Origin: Chromera velia
Taxonomy: Eukaryota > Sar > Chromeraceae
Direction of reading: 5' to 3'
DNA length: 20,840 nucleotides
NCBI GenBank assembly: GCA_018398765.1
Contig: JAHBMJ010005849.1
Span: 43,326 to 64,165, forward strand
Position numbers and translations under genes: made by a program. This document shows, piece by piece, positions 8,958 to 19,415 of this stretch (positions within the stretch are counted from its first letter, which is position 1; each line of letters begins with the position of its first letter). The notes under the pieces were generated by a model. That model made no database searches and was not told the DNA's origin. It worked only from the letters and a program-made list of their open reading frames with translations.

Positions 8958-10655
8958 TTAGAGAAACGTTTGCCCAAACAAACGAACCACTTGTGAGAGC
9001 CAAAAAGGTACTCTCTCACTGAGAGCCGACCTTTGGACGGCTTGAAAGAAAGGCTGCCGTTTTGTAAGCTCTGAGCTCCCTTCTCGGGAAAATGGCAGTT
9101 CCTTGACTTCTTCACTTTCTGCTCCACTCGAGCAAGTGCCAGACTCGAAATTCAAAGCACTCAGCCCCCACGCGACTGGTGCCACCACCGCTTTCTCCTT
9201 CTGCATGTGCTCACACAGCTGTGGGTCGTTACTCTTAACCACGAGAGTCATCTCCAGGTCTCGTGAGTGAGACCGGCAAGAAAAATTACTGCTGCCGATC
9301 ACGGTCACACGAGGCATCCACCGTTCATCCCCCCTTTTCTCGTCCCGTTCCTCAACAGTCGTGGAGGACACAGAGACAGAGGACTCCCTGTCCAGAGATA
9401 CAGGACCAGAAAACCAAACGCCCTTTGCATGAAAGCTCCAACCCTCCCGGAAATACTCAAAATAAGAGACTCCGGGAGGAAGTCTTTTGAGTAAATGTAA
9501 CGCAAGTGACGCATATGCAGCAGTCACCCACTTTGTGATGCCCTTCGAGTTGTGGAACGAATTGGCCTGTGGCGCTGCAGACACCAGGGTAAGCGGGGAA
9601 GCCTCGGACTGCTCTTTTCGCTTTCCCGGACCCACCCCCTCAGTGCAGACAGCGTCAGAAGAGTCGGCAGGTGCCGAAACGACAGCACGCCCCCCTTCTC
9701 GAGCTTTCAAGAAATCTGAAAGACCCTTGACCAAACTGGGGGGGGGGTTCAAGTAGCCGCTTGCAAGAGTACAATCGAATCCCCTTTGGCCTGCAGCTTT
9801 CAACAAACTCTGCAGAGATCTCTCTTCATCTCGCAAAGCAGGTTGAGCAAACCCTGCTTGCAGAAAGACCCGAATCTCTGCCGTCTGCTGCGTCTCTCCC
9901 TTTTCCTCAGGAGCGAACAGTCGGGCAGCTTCATCAAGAGTGATGGGAGAGGAAAGAGGAGCCAACGAGGCAGACAGACGAGCCCTGAACCCCTGAGGGT
10001 CGGCCCACGGCTCCGGCATTCCCTTTTTTATCTGAAGGGTGCCGTCAGGCTGAAGACTGTAGCTGCAATCTGCCACTGCAGAGACCACAGCACTGCAGTG
10101 ATCTGCCAGAGCTCTATCTCGAATGAGGAGACATCTGTCCTGCCGTGTCGTTAGATACGTACCCGACGCGTTCGCCCCAGTGACAAGAACGTTGTCATTG
10201 GAAACGAAACACTTCATGTGTTGGACTCCCAATGCCTCGTTGGCTCGTTGAGGCAAGACGCGTTTGAGCAGACCAGACAGAAGGGGTGTGTGGAAAAAGC
10301 GCACATCTGCCATCTGGGGATACTTTTGTTTCAGTGGGAGCAGAAGATCTTTTGCAGATGCCGGATCCCCCTCCTTTGTTGGCTCTCTGCGAGTGGCTCG
10401 GAGGTAGTCGAGAAGGAACGTGGTTCGCATTGAGGGCCCGTCGGTTGCTCGATTCTGCAGCTGACCCAGCCGTCTCTCTAGAGTCTGGACAATCTTCTGC
10501 TCGTTTGTCCCTGTGCCGATGTACAGGGCAGCAAAAATCAGACGGGTCTCTGCTTCCGAACACATTGAAAGAAGCGTGCGGAGGAATTCTGACGGCGTAG
10601 AGAGAAAGGAGAGGTTCCGAGAGGGAACCAGAAAGCGAAACTTGCCTGGAGACAT
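8958..10655 (-). CDS. PGS1: Phosphatidylglycerophosphate synthase, phospholipase-D type (PGS1)
   Basis: This 565-residue protein is encoded without introns. It should transfer the phosphatidyl group of CDP-diacylglycerol to glycerol 3-phosphate, the committed step toward phosphatidylglycerol and cardiolipin, normally at the mitochondrial inner membrane. Two HKD-type half-sites are visible: HMK at 146-148 with GAN at 160-162 and the family signature TTRQDR (169-174), and FHAK (408-411) with GSSNFSCRS followed by RDLE (454-468). Other PGS1 landmarks are LYIGTGTNEQ (44-53), LLPLKQKYP (105-113), FFHTPLLSGLL (120-130), SGYLN (299-303) and YFREGWSFHAKG (401-412). The spacer before the second site is long, with low-complexity insertions at about 320-355 and 420-447. 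ATG at 10655 is the first in frame after an upstream TGA. No clear targeting peptide is seen, so a short upstream exon is possible. The family call is strong. Confidence 0.92.
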   Translation of the reverse strand: MSPGKFRFLVPSRNLSFLSTPSEFLRTLLSMCSEAETRLIFAALYIGTGTNEQKIVQTLERRLGQLQNRATDGPSMRTTFLLDYLRATRREPTKEGDPASAKDLLLPLKQKYPQMADVRFFHTPLLSGLLKRVLPQRANEALGVQHMKCFVSNDNVLVTGANASGTYLTTRQDRCLLIRDRALADHCSAVVSAVADCSYSLQPDGTLQIKKGMPEPWADPQGFRARLSASLAPLSSPITLDEAARLFAPEEKGETQQTAEIRVFLQAGFAQPALRDEERSLQSLLKAAGQRGFDCTLASGYLNPPPSLVKGLSDFLKAREGGRAVVSAPADSSDAVCTEGVGPGKRKEQSEASPLTLVSAAPQANSFHNSKGITKWVTAAYASLALHLLKRLPPGVSYFEYFREGWSFHAKGVWFSGPVSLDRESSVSVSSTTVEERDEKRGDERWMPRVTVIGSSNFSCRSHSRDLEMTLVVKSNDPQLCEHMQKEKAVVAPVAWGLSALNFESGTCSSGAESEEVKELPFSREGSSELTKRQPFFQAVQRSALSERVPFWLSQVVRLFGQTFL

Positions 10656-11297
10656 CTTGCAACAGTCAGAAGCAGTAAACGGAGACAGACACTGTTCCAG
10701 TCACTCCTCTACCGTGTGCACAAGTGCATATAGATCGCCAGCATGACTAAGGTGCGAGGATCTAAGACCACTGACCACTGAATACGTGCGACCGTACACG
10801 TAGAACCTAGGGCTTGAACTGTCGAGTGAAAGTCTGCCAATCTGCGTGGCGGAGACGGCATTGATCGGAGACCTTTGGAGACGGAGACGGCTATGCATCT
10901 GTGGAGACGGCGGACATCAGAGACGGCACTTGTCTTCACTATTGGAGTTGGAGTCTATAGCCCTTCGTACACACCACACTGAGCAGTGCACCGGCAAAAT
11001 CCCCTCCCCTAGCATAAAATTCCTCTTAATTCTCGAAGTTCTTCACGCCAGGGCCTCTACGCACGTTCTTCTCTTCTCATATACCGCACATTGAAATTAC
11101 ACATCTGCGTTTCGTTCTTTCTCTCTTTACGTCCCAAAGAAACCCACCGAGTGTGAAGAGTCCAGAAAGTAAATACGAACGAGCAGCAGCGATTTGTCCT
11201 CTTAAGAAGCGGAAAACGAGCAGTCGCTTTGCTGCCCGCTTACTTGTCGAGCACGGCCAGCCCTCTTCTGTGTGCAGCTCCCCGTCTCGCACGCACG
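10656..11297. promoter_or_regulatory. Shared divergent 5' region of PGS1 and the helical-repeat gene
   Basis: The two flanking genes point away from each other, so these 642 bp should contain both transcription starts and 5' untranslated regions. The most notable content is a cluster of GGAGACGG motifs at 10851-10926. No clear TATA box at a convincing distance was seen; TATA-like AT stretches occur near 11013 and 11078. No additional gene is supported. Confidence 0.5.
10851..10926 (+). repeat. Cluster of GGAGACGG motifs
   Basis: Exact GGAGACGG occurs at 10851, 10877, 10883 (overlapping) and 10903, with variants GGAGACC at 10867 and AGAGACGG at 10919. The copies all lie on the same strand within 76 bp. 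They could be binding sites in the divergent promoter, or just a local degenerate repeat. Confidence 0.55.
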
Positions 11298-14200
11298 ATG
11301 CTGGGGCACCGGATCAACCGGCAGCTTTGTCTGCCTCTGCCCCGTGCTTCGAATGGAGAGTGTTCACTCTGTGGAGTGCGTACCCTCTCCTCACAACAAC
11401 TCGCAGCCGTGACTGGTCCAAGTGCCGCGCCCGTCTTTCTGCAGGTCCCTACGGTTGCCTCACCACAGTCAAGCCCGATGCAAAAGGTGCGTGGTCTGCC
11501 CGAGAGAATATCGTCCTTTCTCCGGTCTCAGACCAGTCTTGGTCGTGAAGCAAGGGGTGAAGAGGTAGAAGGGGAGCTGGAGGGCCTTTTGCGCGAATCA
11601 GTCGGGGGAGCGTCTTCCATGCACCCCGAGAACGCAGCCCTCGCAGCCAAGCAGTTGGCGTGCTTGTCGTTGCCTCTGCCCCGTCGGAGAGACCTGTCGC
11701 GGCTCCGAGTGAAAGCGTGCACAGCGCTGCTGATGCACTGCATCCCCCACTTCACGAAACTGACCGAAGCCGGGGCCCGGCATGTGATTCGGGCAGTTGC
11801 GTTCCTGCCTTCTGGGGCTGGAAAGACCCCGGCGGTATTCTCCCAAACAGTCTGCCGAGACATCTTGTCCCGGGAGGCGGCTGCTCCCCATTCAAGCGTG
11901 GTTGTGGGAGAAGCTCTAGCGCTGTTTGGTAGAAAGGGGATGATGAGCAGGAAGGAAGCGCTTCTGCTGTGGGAGATGCTTCGGTCTCGGGTTGCACCTG
12001 ACAGTCTTTTCGACTTTCCGTTAGATATGAAGTGTAGGTTATCGCTAGCCCTTGCTCACTTGCGCATAGGGGATTCTCTATTCTGGTCTGACTTGAGGAA
12101 CCATCTCGAAAGGAGGTTTGTATCTGAGGAGGGCGTTTGGGTGGAGAGTCTTGCGTTTGTGTCGACTGCCACTTCAATTTTTGGAGTGAACGAGATGGAA
12201 AAACTACATACTAGAATGGCTTCGTATGTTTCTGAGAGAAAGAAAAAGTATGGAACGCTGGGGGCGTCACACGGCCGTGACCTGGCATGCCTCCTTCGGG
12301 GGTTTACTCGGAGGTCTAGGGGTGAAGGGAGACTGGGGGAAGCGCTAGAGATCGTGGTTGAAGAAGTGTGCCCTGAAATTGAGACGTTGAATTTTTTGGA
12401 TTTGGAATGCGTTTTGGAAGCGCTGAGGGCGAGGCCGAGGGTGTTGTTGAGGGGGTTCTCTTCTTTGTCGAACAATGAACGAAGCACAAAGGTCGAAGAC
12501 ATGGTGAACAGATTGATTGTCAGGGTAGAGGGAGAGAGACCGGGTCGGGGTCTGTTTTTGATTCTCAAAGCGTTGGTTCGCCTGGAATCTTCTTGCAGAG
12601 TTGAGATGGAGGGGGAGGGGACAGTTATGGAGTGGGGAAATGGTCTGAACAGATTGTTCGAGACGATGGAGAGAAAAATTGAAGAAGCACTGAAGAGCAC
12701 GGAACTGGATGCCAAACAAATTGTGTGTCGGTCGACTTCTTTCTTTCTTTCTTTCTTTCGTTCGTTCGTTCGTTCGTTCGTCCGTTCGTCCGTTCTTTCC
12801 TTTCCTTTCTTTCTTTCTTTCTTTTCTTTCTTTCTTTCTTTCGTTCGTTCGTTCGTTCGTTCGTTCGTCCGTTCGTCCGTTCGTCCGTTCTTTCCTTTCT
12901 TTCTTTCTTTCTTTCGTTCGTTCGTTCGTTCGTCCGTTCGTCCGTTCGTCCGTTCGTCCGTTCGTCCGTTCGTCCGTTCTTTCCTTTCTTTCTTTCTTTC
13001 TTTCTTCCTTCCCTTCATTCCTCAACAAACTTTCTTGTCGAACGGTTCTTGCCATCTTTATACGCCTCTCTGTGAATCTTCGCCTTCTCTAAATCTGTGT
13101 ATGACGCTCGTCGCGTGGCGATTGAATTTTCCGTAGGGTGGCTCGCTAGGTGCGAGCAATTCTGATCGATGTGTCAGCTTGCTTTCTTGTTTGGTAGTAC
13201 TAATTGTGAGTCTTTCCTCTTGCATGTGTCTCTCTCTATGTTTTTGTCCATCATGTGCCTGTGTGTGGCCGAGTCCTTTGACCTCTCCCTCCCTGCCTTT
13301 CTCTCTCACGAGCGCGTTGCAGACTTTTCTGTTGCAAGCATGCCTTAGTGAAAGGCGCGGGCGTTTCTCATCTGAGTCAAACATCTCAGAGCCACCAACA
13401 TGTGACGGTGATGGCAAAGGAGACGTCTCAGTTTCAGAAGGGGGACTTGGAGTTCTCTGGAAGGCTGCTCTCCCTCGTGTTGAGGCAGGCCTCGGTCTTC
13501 ATCCAAGTGGGGATGCTGCTGGGCAGGAAGGCGCTTCTTCAGATGAGACGGGAACCCGATGTTCAGAGTCCTCCGCGAGAGACGCGCAGATGATGTTCAA
13601 GATCTGGGATTTCTGCGCTCTCCTTTCTGCACTTGCGCACTCAAATGTTGCTCCACCAAGCAGACTCGAAGAAAGAGAAGAAGGAGCCTTGAACAGCCGT
13701 TTGACAAAAAGAACAACCCAAGGGGGGGCAGACGGAGGGGGTACAGAAGCAAGACGAGTGCTGCGTCTGTGCCTTGAGAGTCTGGCAGAAAGAGTCAAAC
13801 ACGCAACAAAAGTGCCTGCTGCTGCTGGGACGCTTGAAGAGAGCTCCTCCAGCCCTGGCCCTGCCCTCGTGTGGAGTGACCAGGACATCACCTGGACTTT
13901 AAAGTCTGTCTGTCTGATGCCTTTTTTTTTCTTTTCTTTTCTTTCCGCCCGATATTCTGTTGGTTCTGTTCCATTTGACCTTCCCTTCTTTCTGCCCATC
14001 ACCCAGTGGGCCTTTGTCGACCCTCCACGTCAGCCTCAAGCCCGCAGTCCGATTGACATTCGGAAACTGAATCTGCGTACTTGATTGTCGCTACGTGCTG
14101 CCTGCTTTGTTCAGTTTGTGGGTTTCTTCGTCAGCTGCAGTGTTCCCTTTCTTGGTCTCGCTCCCTCCCGTCATAGCTTTGTGTGAGATAATGCATGTTT

Positions 14201-15965
14201 TTAATCTGTGTTCGTGCGCGCGTGCGTGATGGTGTGCGTGTGTGTACATGCAGGGCAATCTGCACCAGCGTTTGGGTGTCTTCCCTCGCCCCCTCCTCTT
14301 CGTCCTTGTCGTCTGCTCGCAAGGGAAAACGGGAACATTCAGGCAGTAGGAGGCAGGCCGACGGCACCTCGATGGGGGAGGCTCTGTTTGGAAAGTCTGG
14401 GGGTGGAAGTCTGGACCGAGAGGACGAAGAGAAAGAGAAAGAGGAAGAGGGAGAGACAGAAAGAATCTTCAAGGCAGCCCGCAAAATCTGCAAAGGCTTG
14501 GCAGAAGCTCTTTCAGGTTTGCTTGCTGACACAAACGAAGAGAGAGAGAGAGAGGCATTTGATCACTGACAGGAAGAGACAGGAAGAAACACTGGATAGA
14601 AGGAAGCGGCCCTCTGTTTCGTTCAATGGCGACCCAGAAAGTACACAAGATGCCCGAAAAGGACTTGGCGGTCTTCAAGGCATTTGATAGGAGCATTTGA
14701 AGGTTTTGGGTGTTTTAGTGAGCGTCTGCCCACCTCCTCTTTTTCTGGGGTGTATTTTTTCTGTCTGATCTCCTCAAGAAGCTTTGCGTCACTGCTTCAA
14801 CGTCCATCCCATAGACTTGCAGACAACGTTTGTTCTGCTTTTGCATTTTGGCTTTCTGTTTTATTTTTTCTTCCGGTTTTGCTTGTTGTGTGAAAGTACT
14901 GGTATCCCATCGCGCATACTTTGTTGAATGGTTTGACTGCTGCTGCAGAACGGCACGTCTCTATGGACAGACTCCACGCCCTCGGGGCCTTCCGGTGGCT
15001 GCTCAGTCTCCCTCCTTCTGTTGCTTCTGTCGATGTGCGGAGCCGTGGTGCATCGCTGCTGAGGCTCTCCCTCGGTTCTTCTCTGGACCTGCTGGGGAGG
15101 GGGTGTGGGGGAGACGGGAGACACGTAGTGAGGCTTTCGGGGCTGGAGCTCTCTGCAGCTGCCTTGTGCCTACAAGAGGCGGTCGGTCGGTATGCCAGGC
15201 AACGTTTTAGCAGTGGTTGTGATGCAACGGTCTGTTTCGATTCCGAGGTGCCTTTACTTTTCCTCTCGACGTACGTTTTCCTGTTTCTTCCTTTCTCGCC
15301 CGAGTATCTTTCCTGAGTGTAAGTGCAAGGATCACAACGGTTCCCTGGCTTCTCTCCTCTGCGCCCCCCCACCTCTCTGTGTGTGTGTGTGTTTGGCACT
15401 CTGTTTCTGCATGCAGGCCAAGACAAATTCAGATTCCAGAGTTGCTTCAGACCTCGCAACGATGATACCACCCCTGACCTCCCAAATCGAAAGCCTCGCA
15501 AGGCACCTCCCACCCAGATCATACCAAAAAGAGCCAGTGGGAAGGTGCACAAGAAATTCTTCCCCCTCCACCCAGCAGAATCCTTTTGTTCCTCCGCACC
15601 TCCCCCAGAGCAGAGGCAGAGACACAGGTTCGGCAACGATGGAAGAAGAAAAGGAAAAGGAGAAGGAGACTGAGGAGAACGCGCCCTCACTCGAAATTCT
15701 CGAGCAGGCTGCACGACAGCTCCTCACTGCCGCCGCATCACTCGGTCGGTCGGTCGGTCGGTGGGTTGTCCGTCAGTGGATAATGCATTTCGTGAAGTAT
15801 CTGATCAGAAAGTAATTAGTAGGGGCATTTGTCCCCATCCATCCGTCTTTCTTTCTTTCTTTCTTTCTTTCTTTGTCTCTTGTGTGCGTGAAAGGAAGGA
15901 AGGAGAGAATGAAAAAAAGAGAAAGAAACGCCTGGCCTGTGTTTCCTCTTCCCGCCGCTTTTCTT

Positions 15966-16006
<41 letters not shown>

Positions 16007-17376
16007 CTATGAACGTGTGTATGTCCGTCCGTCCGTTCGTGTGGACTGTTTATTTCTGCACTCTTCTGGTTTGGCTGCTGCTGATCCATGTTCCACGGAG
16101 CGATCCTTGACGCCCTGCTCCTTTTCCTCGTCATTTCCTTCACTGCATGCCTGCTCGTCTACCGGTCTGCCACTCGAGGCACGTCTTGTTTTTTTCTGTG
16201 CTTTGCGTCCTTGCTCTATTCACTCACTCCTCCCCCTGTGTGCTCGATTCTGTCTTCTCAGGCGCTCCCCACCCACCCTTGGCTGGTCTATCCCAGTGGC
16301 TTTTCCTTTTCCGGCTGCTTCCTGCTCCTCTTCGGGTCCCAGGGCAGACGCTGTCGGGCAGTCTCAAAGAGTCCGGGCGGGTCTCTGCCCCCTCATCGGA
16401 AGAACCTTCGCACAGTGGGGGACCCCTGAAGCAGAGAGGCGCATCTGCAGCCGTCGTAAACCAGAAGGACGTTCTTGTGCATGCCGTAGAACTTGTTTTT
16501 GCGCTCTCTCGGCTGGGGCTGTTGCCGTTTGAACCTTCAGAGGAACGAGAAAAGGAAAATGCAGAGGAATTCGAACAAGAGGAGGGTAGGGGAGGTAAAG
16601 GGTGCGATGGTGAGGCTCTCTCGGATAGGGGAGGCTCAAAATTGCCGCCTTGGTCAGAGATGAGCCGAAGTTCAGAGCCTTTGTGGTTCTTTTCTCTTCA
16701 ATCCATGACTGCGGGAAGAAAGATAAAGAGGGACACGGAGATGACGGGAAGGGGGCACCGGGGAGTATCGGTAGGGGGCGCGGAGCTGCGGATGAGCGCG
16801 AGCCTGGCGTTTGCTGCTTCGTTGAGTTTCCTGTCGCAGTCTTGCGAGAGAGGACGGCAAGAACATCGTTGTTTGATGGATCGGATTTTCGTGCGCTGCG
16901 TGGAGCCAGCCGCAGTCCAGTTGCAGCGCTTTGGGCCTGGGGATGGCCGTGCTGAAATAATCAATTTGTTGGAGAGTGGTGATTCGGCGCCAGAGATCCA
17001 AACCTCTTGTTCCCAGGTGTTCACTGCTGCACTCTGCTGGTGGTTGTTCATTGTAAAGGGCAGGGGCACGGTGGTAAATGCCGACGGAGGTGCTGAGACT
17101 GTGTCTCTCGCCGGTTTGCGCAGTCTCGACGAGTTGGAGCTTCTTGCAAGAGCAACTTCAGTGGCACAGGAAGTGGTTCGATACAGGGAAGAGGGAATGA
17201 AGGCGCTAGGCAGGCAGAGAGGGACTGAAATTTCACGTGCGGAGGAGGAGGTACTGGAAGCACTCGAAGACACACTTGTCGGTGTCATCAGACAAGAGGG
17301 GGGGGAGTTGAGAAGATGTGCGGTCGTCCCTCAGGGTCGTGTCCCTCCCTACTCTGTGGACTTCTTAATTGTCTGA
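11298..17376 (+). CDS. Large helical-repeat protein, RAP/FASTK-like, six exons
   Basis: Exons are 11298-12722, 13323-13903, 14254-14516, 14949-15229, 15417-15744 and 16262-17376. Every phase closes, giving about 1,330 residues. Exon 4 could instead end at 15247, adding 6 residues in the same frame; I prefer 15229 because its donor GTCTG fits the local GTNNG pattern. The N-terminus (MLGHRINRQLCLPLPRAS) is basic, with few acids, and could be an organelle transit peptide. The body consists of leucine/alanine-rich helical segments such as LSLALAHLRIGDSLFW, FCALLSALAHSNV, VELVFALSRLGLLPF and LAFAASLSFLSQSCERG, interrupted by acidic or Ser-rich linkers (exon 3 contains an EKEKEEEGE run). The ending VPPYSVDFLIV resembles the first strand of a RAP domain, but the rest is missing. 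RAP/FASTK-like proteins act in organellar RNA metabolism; here that is inference from repeat style only. The gene model is firmer than the family call. Confidence 0.65.
12723..13322 (+). other. Intron 1 of the helical-repeat gene
   Basis: The intron starts GTGTGTCGG and ends GCGTTGCAG. It joins ATT (exon 1) to ACT (exon 2) in phase 0. Nearly half of it is the tetranucleotide repeat described separately. The reading frame of exon 1 stays open through the repeat to 13136, so intron retention would add roughly 137 residues rich in Phe, Arg, Ser and Val. Confidence 0.65.
12739..13012. repeat. Compound TTTC/TTCG/TCCG tetranucleotide array
   Basis: The order runs of TTTC, then TTCG, then TTCGTCCG, then TTCTTTCC is repeated three times, each cycle roughly 65-90 bp, followed by a final TTTC run. 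It is a higher-order repeat built from tetranucleotides. None of the six frames contains a stop within it, which explains long spurious open frames on both strands. Confidence 0.9.
15745..16261 (+). other. Intron 5 of the helical-repeat gene, repeat-rich
   Basis: The donor lies in a GGTC microsatellite (four to five units from about 15744), so several GT sites spaced 4 bp apart are available; the chosen one keeps phase 1. The intron contains a TTTC run at about 15846-15874 and a CT run at about 15969-16003, and ends TTCTCAG. It is one of only two acceptors in the window that lack GCAG. Confidence 0.6.
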
Positions 17377-18267
17377 CTGCAGACAATCTTTTTGTTGGTC
17401 GTGCAATTAATCTGCCACCTAGTCTGCCACTTGACGATGTCTTACATTTGCCGTAAAGACTCTCACAAAGACTCTTAGTAGTACAGGCTGTGAACCAGGC
17501 TACTAAACCTAGTAACTTGAATTGTGAACACCTTAGTAAATGACAGGGTGCAGTGCAACTACTAGTGCAACTAGACTAAACCAGATGTAACTGGTCCTCA
17601 TTAGCACCGCCGCTAACTTGAACAGCGCACAAACAAATATTTAAATAGTGTAAATTAAACTCTAGTATAAACTTTGTCATAAAGCTTTTTAAATTTAATC
17701 ATATTTAATCAAATTTGATCAATTAAAATTTTATTGATAAAATGTCTACTGAAATGTGAGATACGTAATTTAGCTTTATTTGAATTCTAATGTGATGATG
17801 ATGATGATGATGTGACTTCTCGCAGCGGTAGCGCGGCCGGCGATCGCAGCGGTCGGTCGAGGCGTCGGTCGCGCTTGCTAGAGCGCTTGCAGCTTGCCCC
17901 ATGACTCTATAGCCCGGGCTTTAACTCATACTTACGTCATAATATGCTGGTGACTATAGCACTATGAATGATGTGCTAGATGATATGAGTCAATATGATG
18001 ATATAGCAATCAATCAATCAAAATATAAAAAATAAAGCGACAGGTACTAAAAAAAAAAAATCAGTACAAATTGAAGGTGAATGATTCATGTACTGAAACC
18101 CTAGACTAAATTATTAATATGACGTACACTGTGAATTAATGTACTATCAAAATTGAAAAAAACTACATGAATCCTCTGCTATATTATCTTTGAAGCTTTG
18201 TATACACTACCAGCAATCTACCATGCAAATACGTACATATCATATAGAAACTCGTTGCTATCGATAG
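17377..18267. other. AT-rich convergent intergenic region
   Basis: It separates the 3' ends of two genes facing each other. It holds no open frame worth naming. It contains poly-A near 18050-18060, AT-rich stretches typical of polyadenylation regions, a (GAT)6 run, and an approximately 70-bp GC-rich island at about 17820-17890 with repeated CGGTCGG and TCGCAGCGG motifs. The island plus the GAT run, read on the minus strand, resembles the 3' end of a LINE with an (ATC)n tail. Confidence 0.5.
17794..17812 (-). repeat. (GAT)6, that is (ATC)6 on the minus strand
   Basis: Six GAT units are followed by a final G. On the minus strand this is an ATC tail positioned after a GC-rich stretch and before AT-rich DNA, parallel to the (ATC)5 tail at 8248-8262 on the plus strand. 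Confidence 0.75.
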
Positions 18268-19377
18268 CTATCGATCCACTGTTGGCTCTGGCTTGGCTGC
18301 GTTGACGAACACGACGTCATCCACAGGCACCTGGAAGGCGTAGGTCCACAAGAACTCGCAGATCACCCCTCTGCTCCAGGGGCGCATCGGCCACACAGCT
18401 TCTGACGGAGAGCCGACTGGAGGCTTGTCGATAGGAGCATCAGCCACCAGGTGAAAGAAGTTTTGCCAAAATTCCCGGGGCCTCCGCAACACTAAACTCT
18501 TGTGGACCGCAAACTGGCCATTCGGTGCGTACTCGAACCTTGCCGGCATCGGTTCTTCCGGAGGGAAAACCAGGGGCCACGCTTTGATGGCTTCTGGGTA
18601 CCGGTTGGCGACCCTGCATGCATGCATTTATGCCGGTTGGCAGAAAAAATCAGAACGGGCACAGATCAGACAAGGGGGTGGGTGGGTGGGGCAATGACCA
18701 CGTTGCAAAAATTGGGACCCGAAGAATTCTAGGAAAAAGGATTTCTCTGACTTGAGAAAGTAGAGGCCCTTCTTCGAAGAGAGAAGGAAATCAGACCCTA
18801 GAGAGGCAAATTCAAAGAGCTCGAACAAAAAAAAGAAACGCAAAGAAGGGCAAGAAATACAAAACAGAGAGGGAGGAAGAGTGGGCTGGTGGGGAAAGAA
18901 AAACGAAACCAAGTAAAATGAACAGAAACAGAAAGCAGAGGGGAAAAGGGGGAATGAACGGAAGAAATGAGGGGAACGAGGCAGACACAAAGAAAGAGGA
19001 GAAAGGCAACCAAATAGATCAACAAAGAAAGAAACCTGCAGACAGACAAAAAAAACAGACAAACAGACCATCTCCAGGATTCCCTCTCCGGATTTTTCTT
19101 CTCATTCAGAGAGAACAGAAGGGGCCGATCACCCTCACCCCTCCCACCCACACCCCCTCTCTCTCCACTCCCCCCAAAACCAAAAACCCTCCCAAGAGCC
19201 TCCAACGGATTCATCCACGAAAAGCTCTCCCCTCTCGACCCCCCAGAACCGCTCCCCCCCCCCTCGTCCCTCTCCACCTTGCCCCCATTCTCCAGCCATC
19301 GAGGGTCCTGTATCAGGGGGAGGAGGTCTCCGTTGTGATACGAACTCCTGCATATGCCCTCACATAACAACCACACA

Positions 19378-19415
<38 letters not shown>

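Noticed and set aside
8958-10655. Identification of the HKD protein as tyrosyl-DNA phosphodiesterase (Tdp1)
   Set aside because: The sequence around the first site (HMK...GANASGTYLTTRQDR) and the FREGWSFHAKG segment are PGS1 signatures and not Tdp1 ones.
12056-13055. Long minus-strand open frames (320 and 236 residues) rich in Arg-Lys-Glu-Thr repeats
   Set aside because: They are products of the stop-free tetranucleotide array in intron 1 plus shadow frames of helical-repeat exon 1; they show no domain.
13179-14084. Extension of helical-repeat exon 2 through 14084, and a candidate extra exon starting at TGGGCC near 14010
   Set aside because: No donor in that extra exon gives the phase 2 needed by the next exon at 14254, whereas the direct junction 13903/14254 closes in frame.
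18628-19071. Minus-strand Phe/Leu/Ser-rich frame resembling membrane segments
   Set aside because: It lies in the polypyrimidine intron between the last two DUF3431 exons and reflects CT-rich DNA, not a membrane protein.
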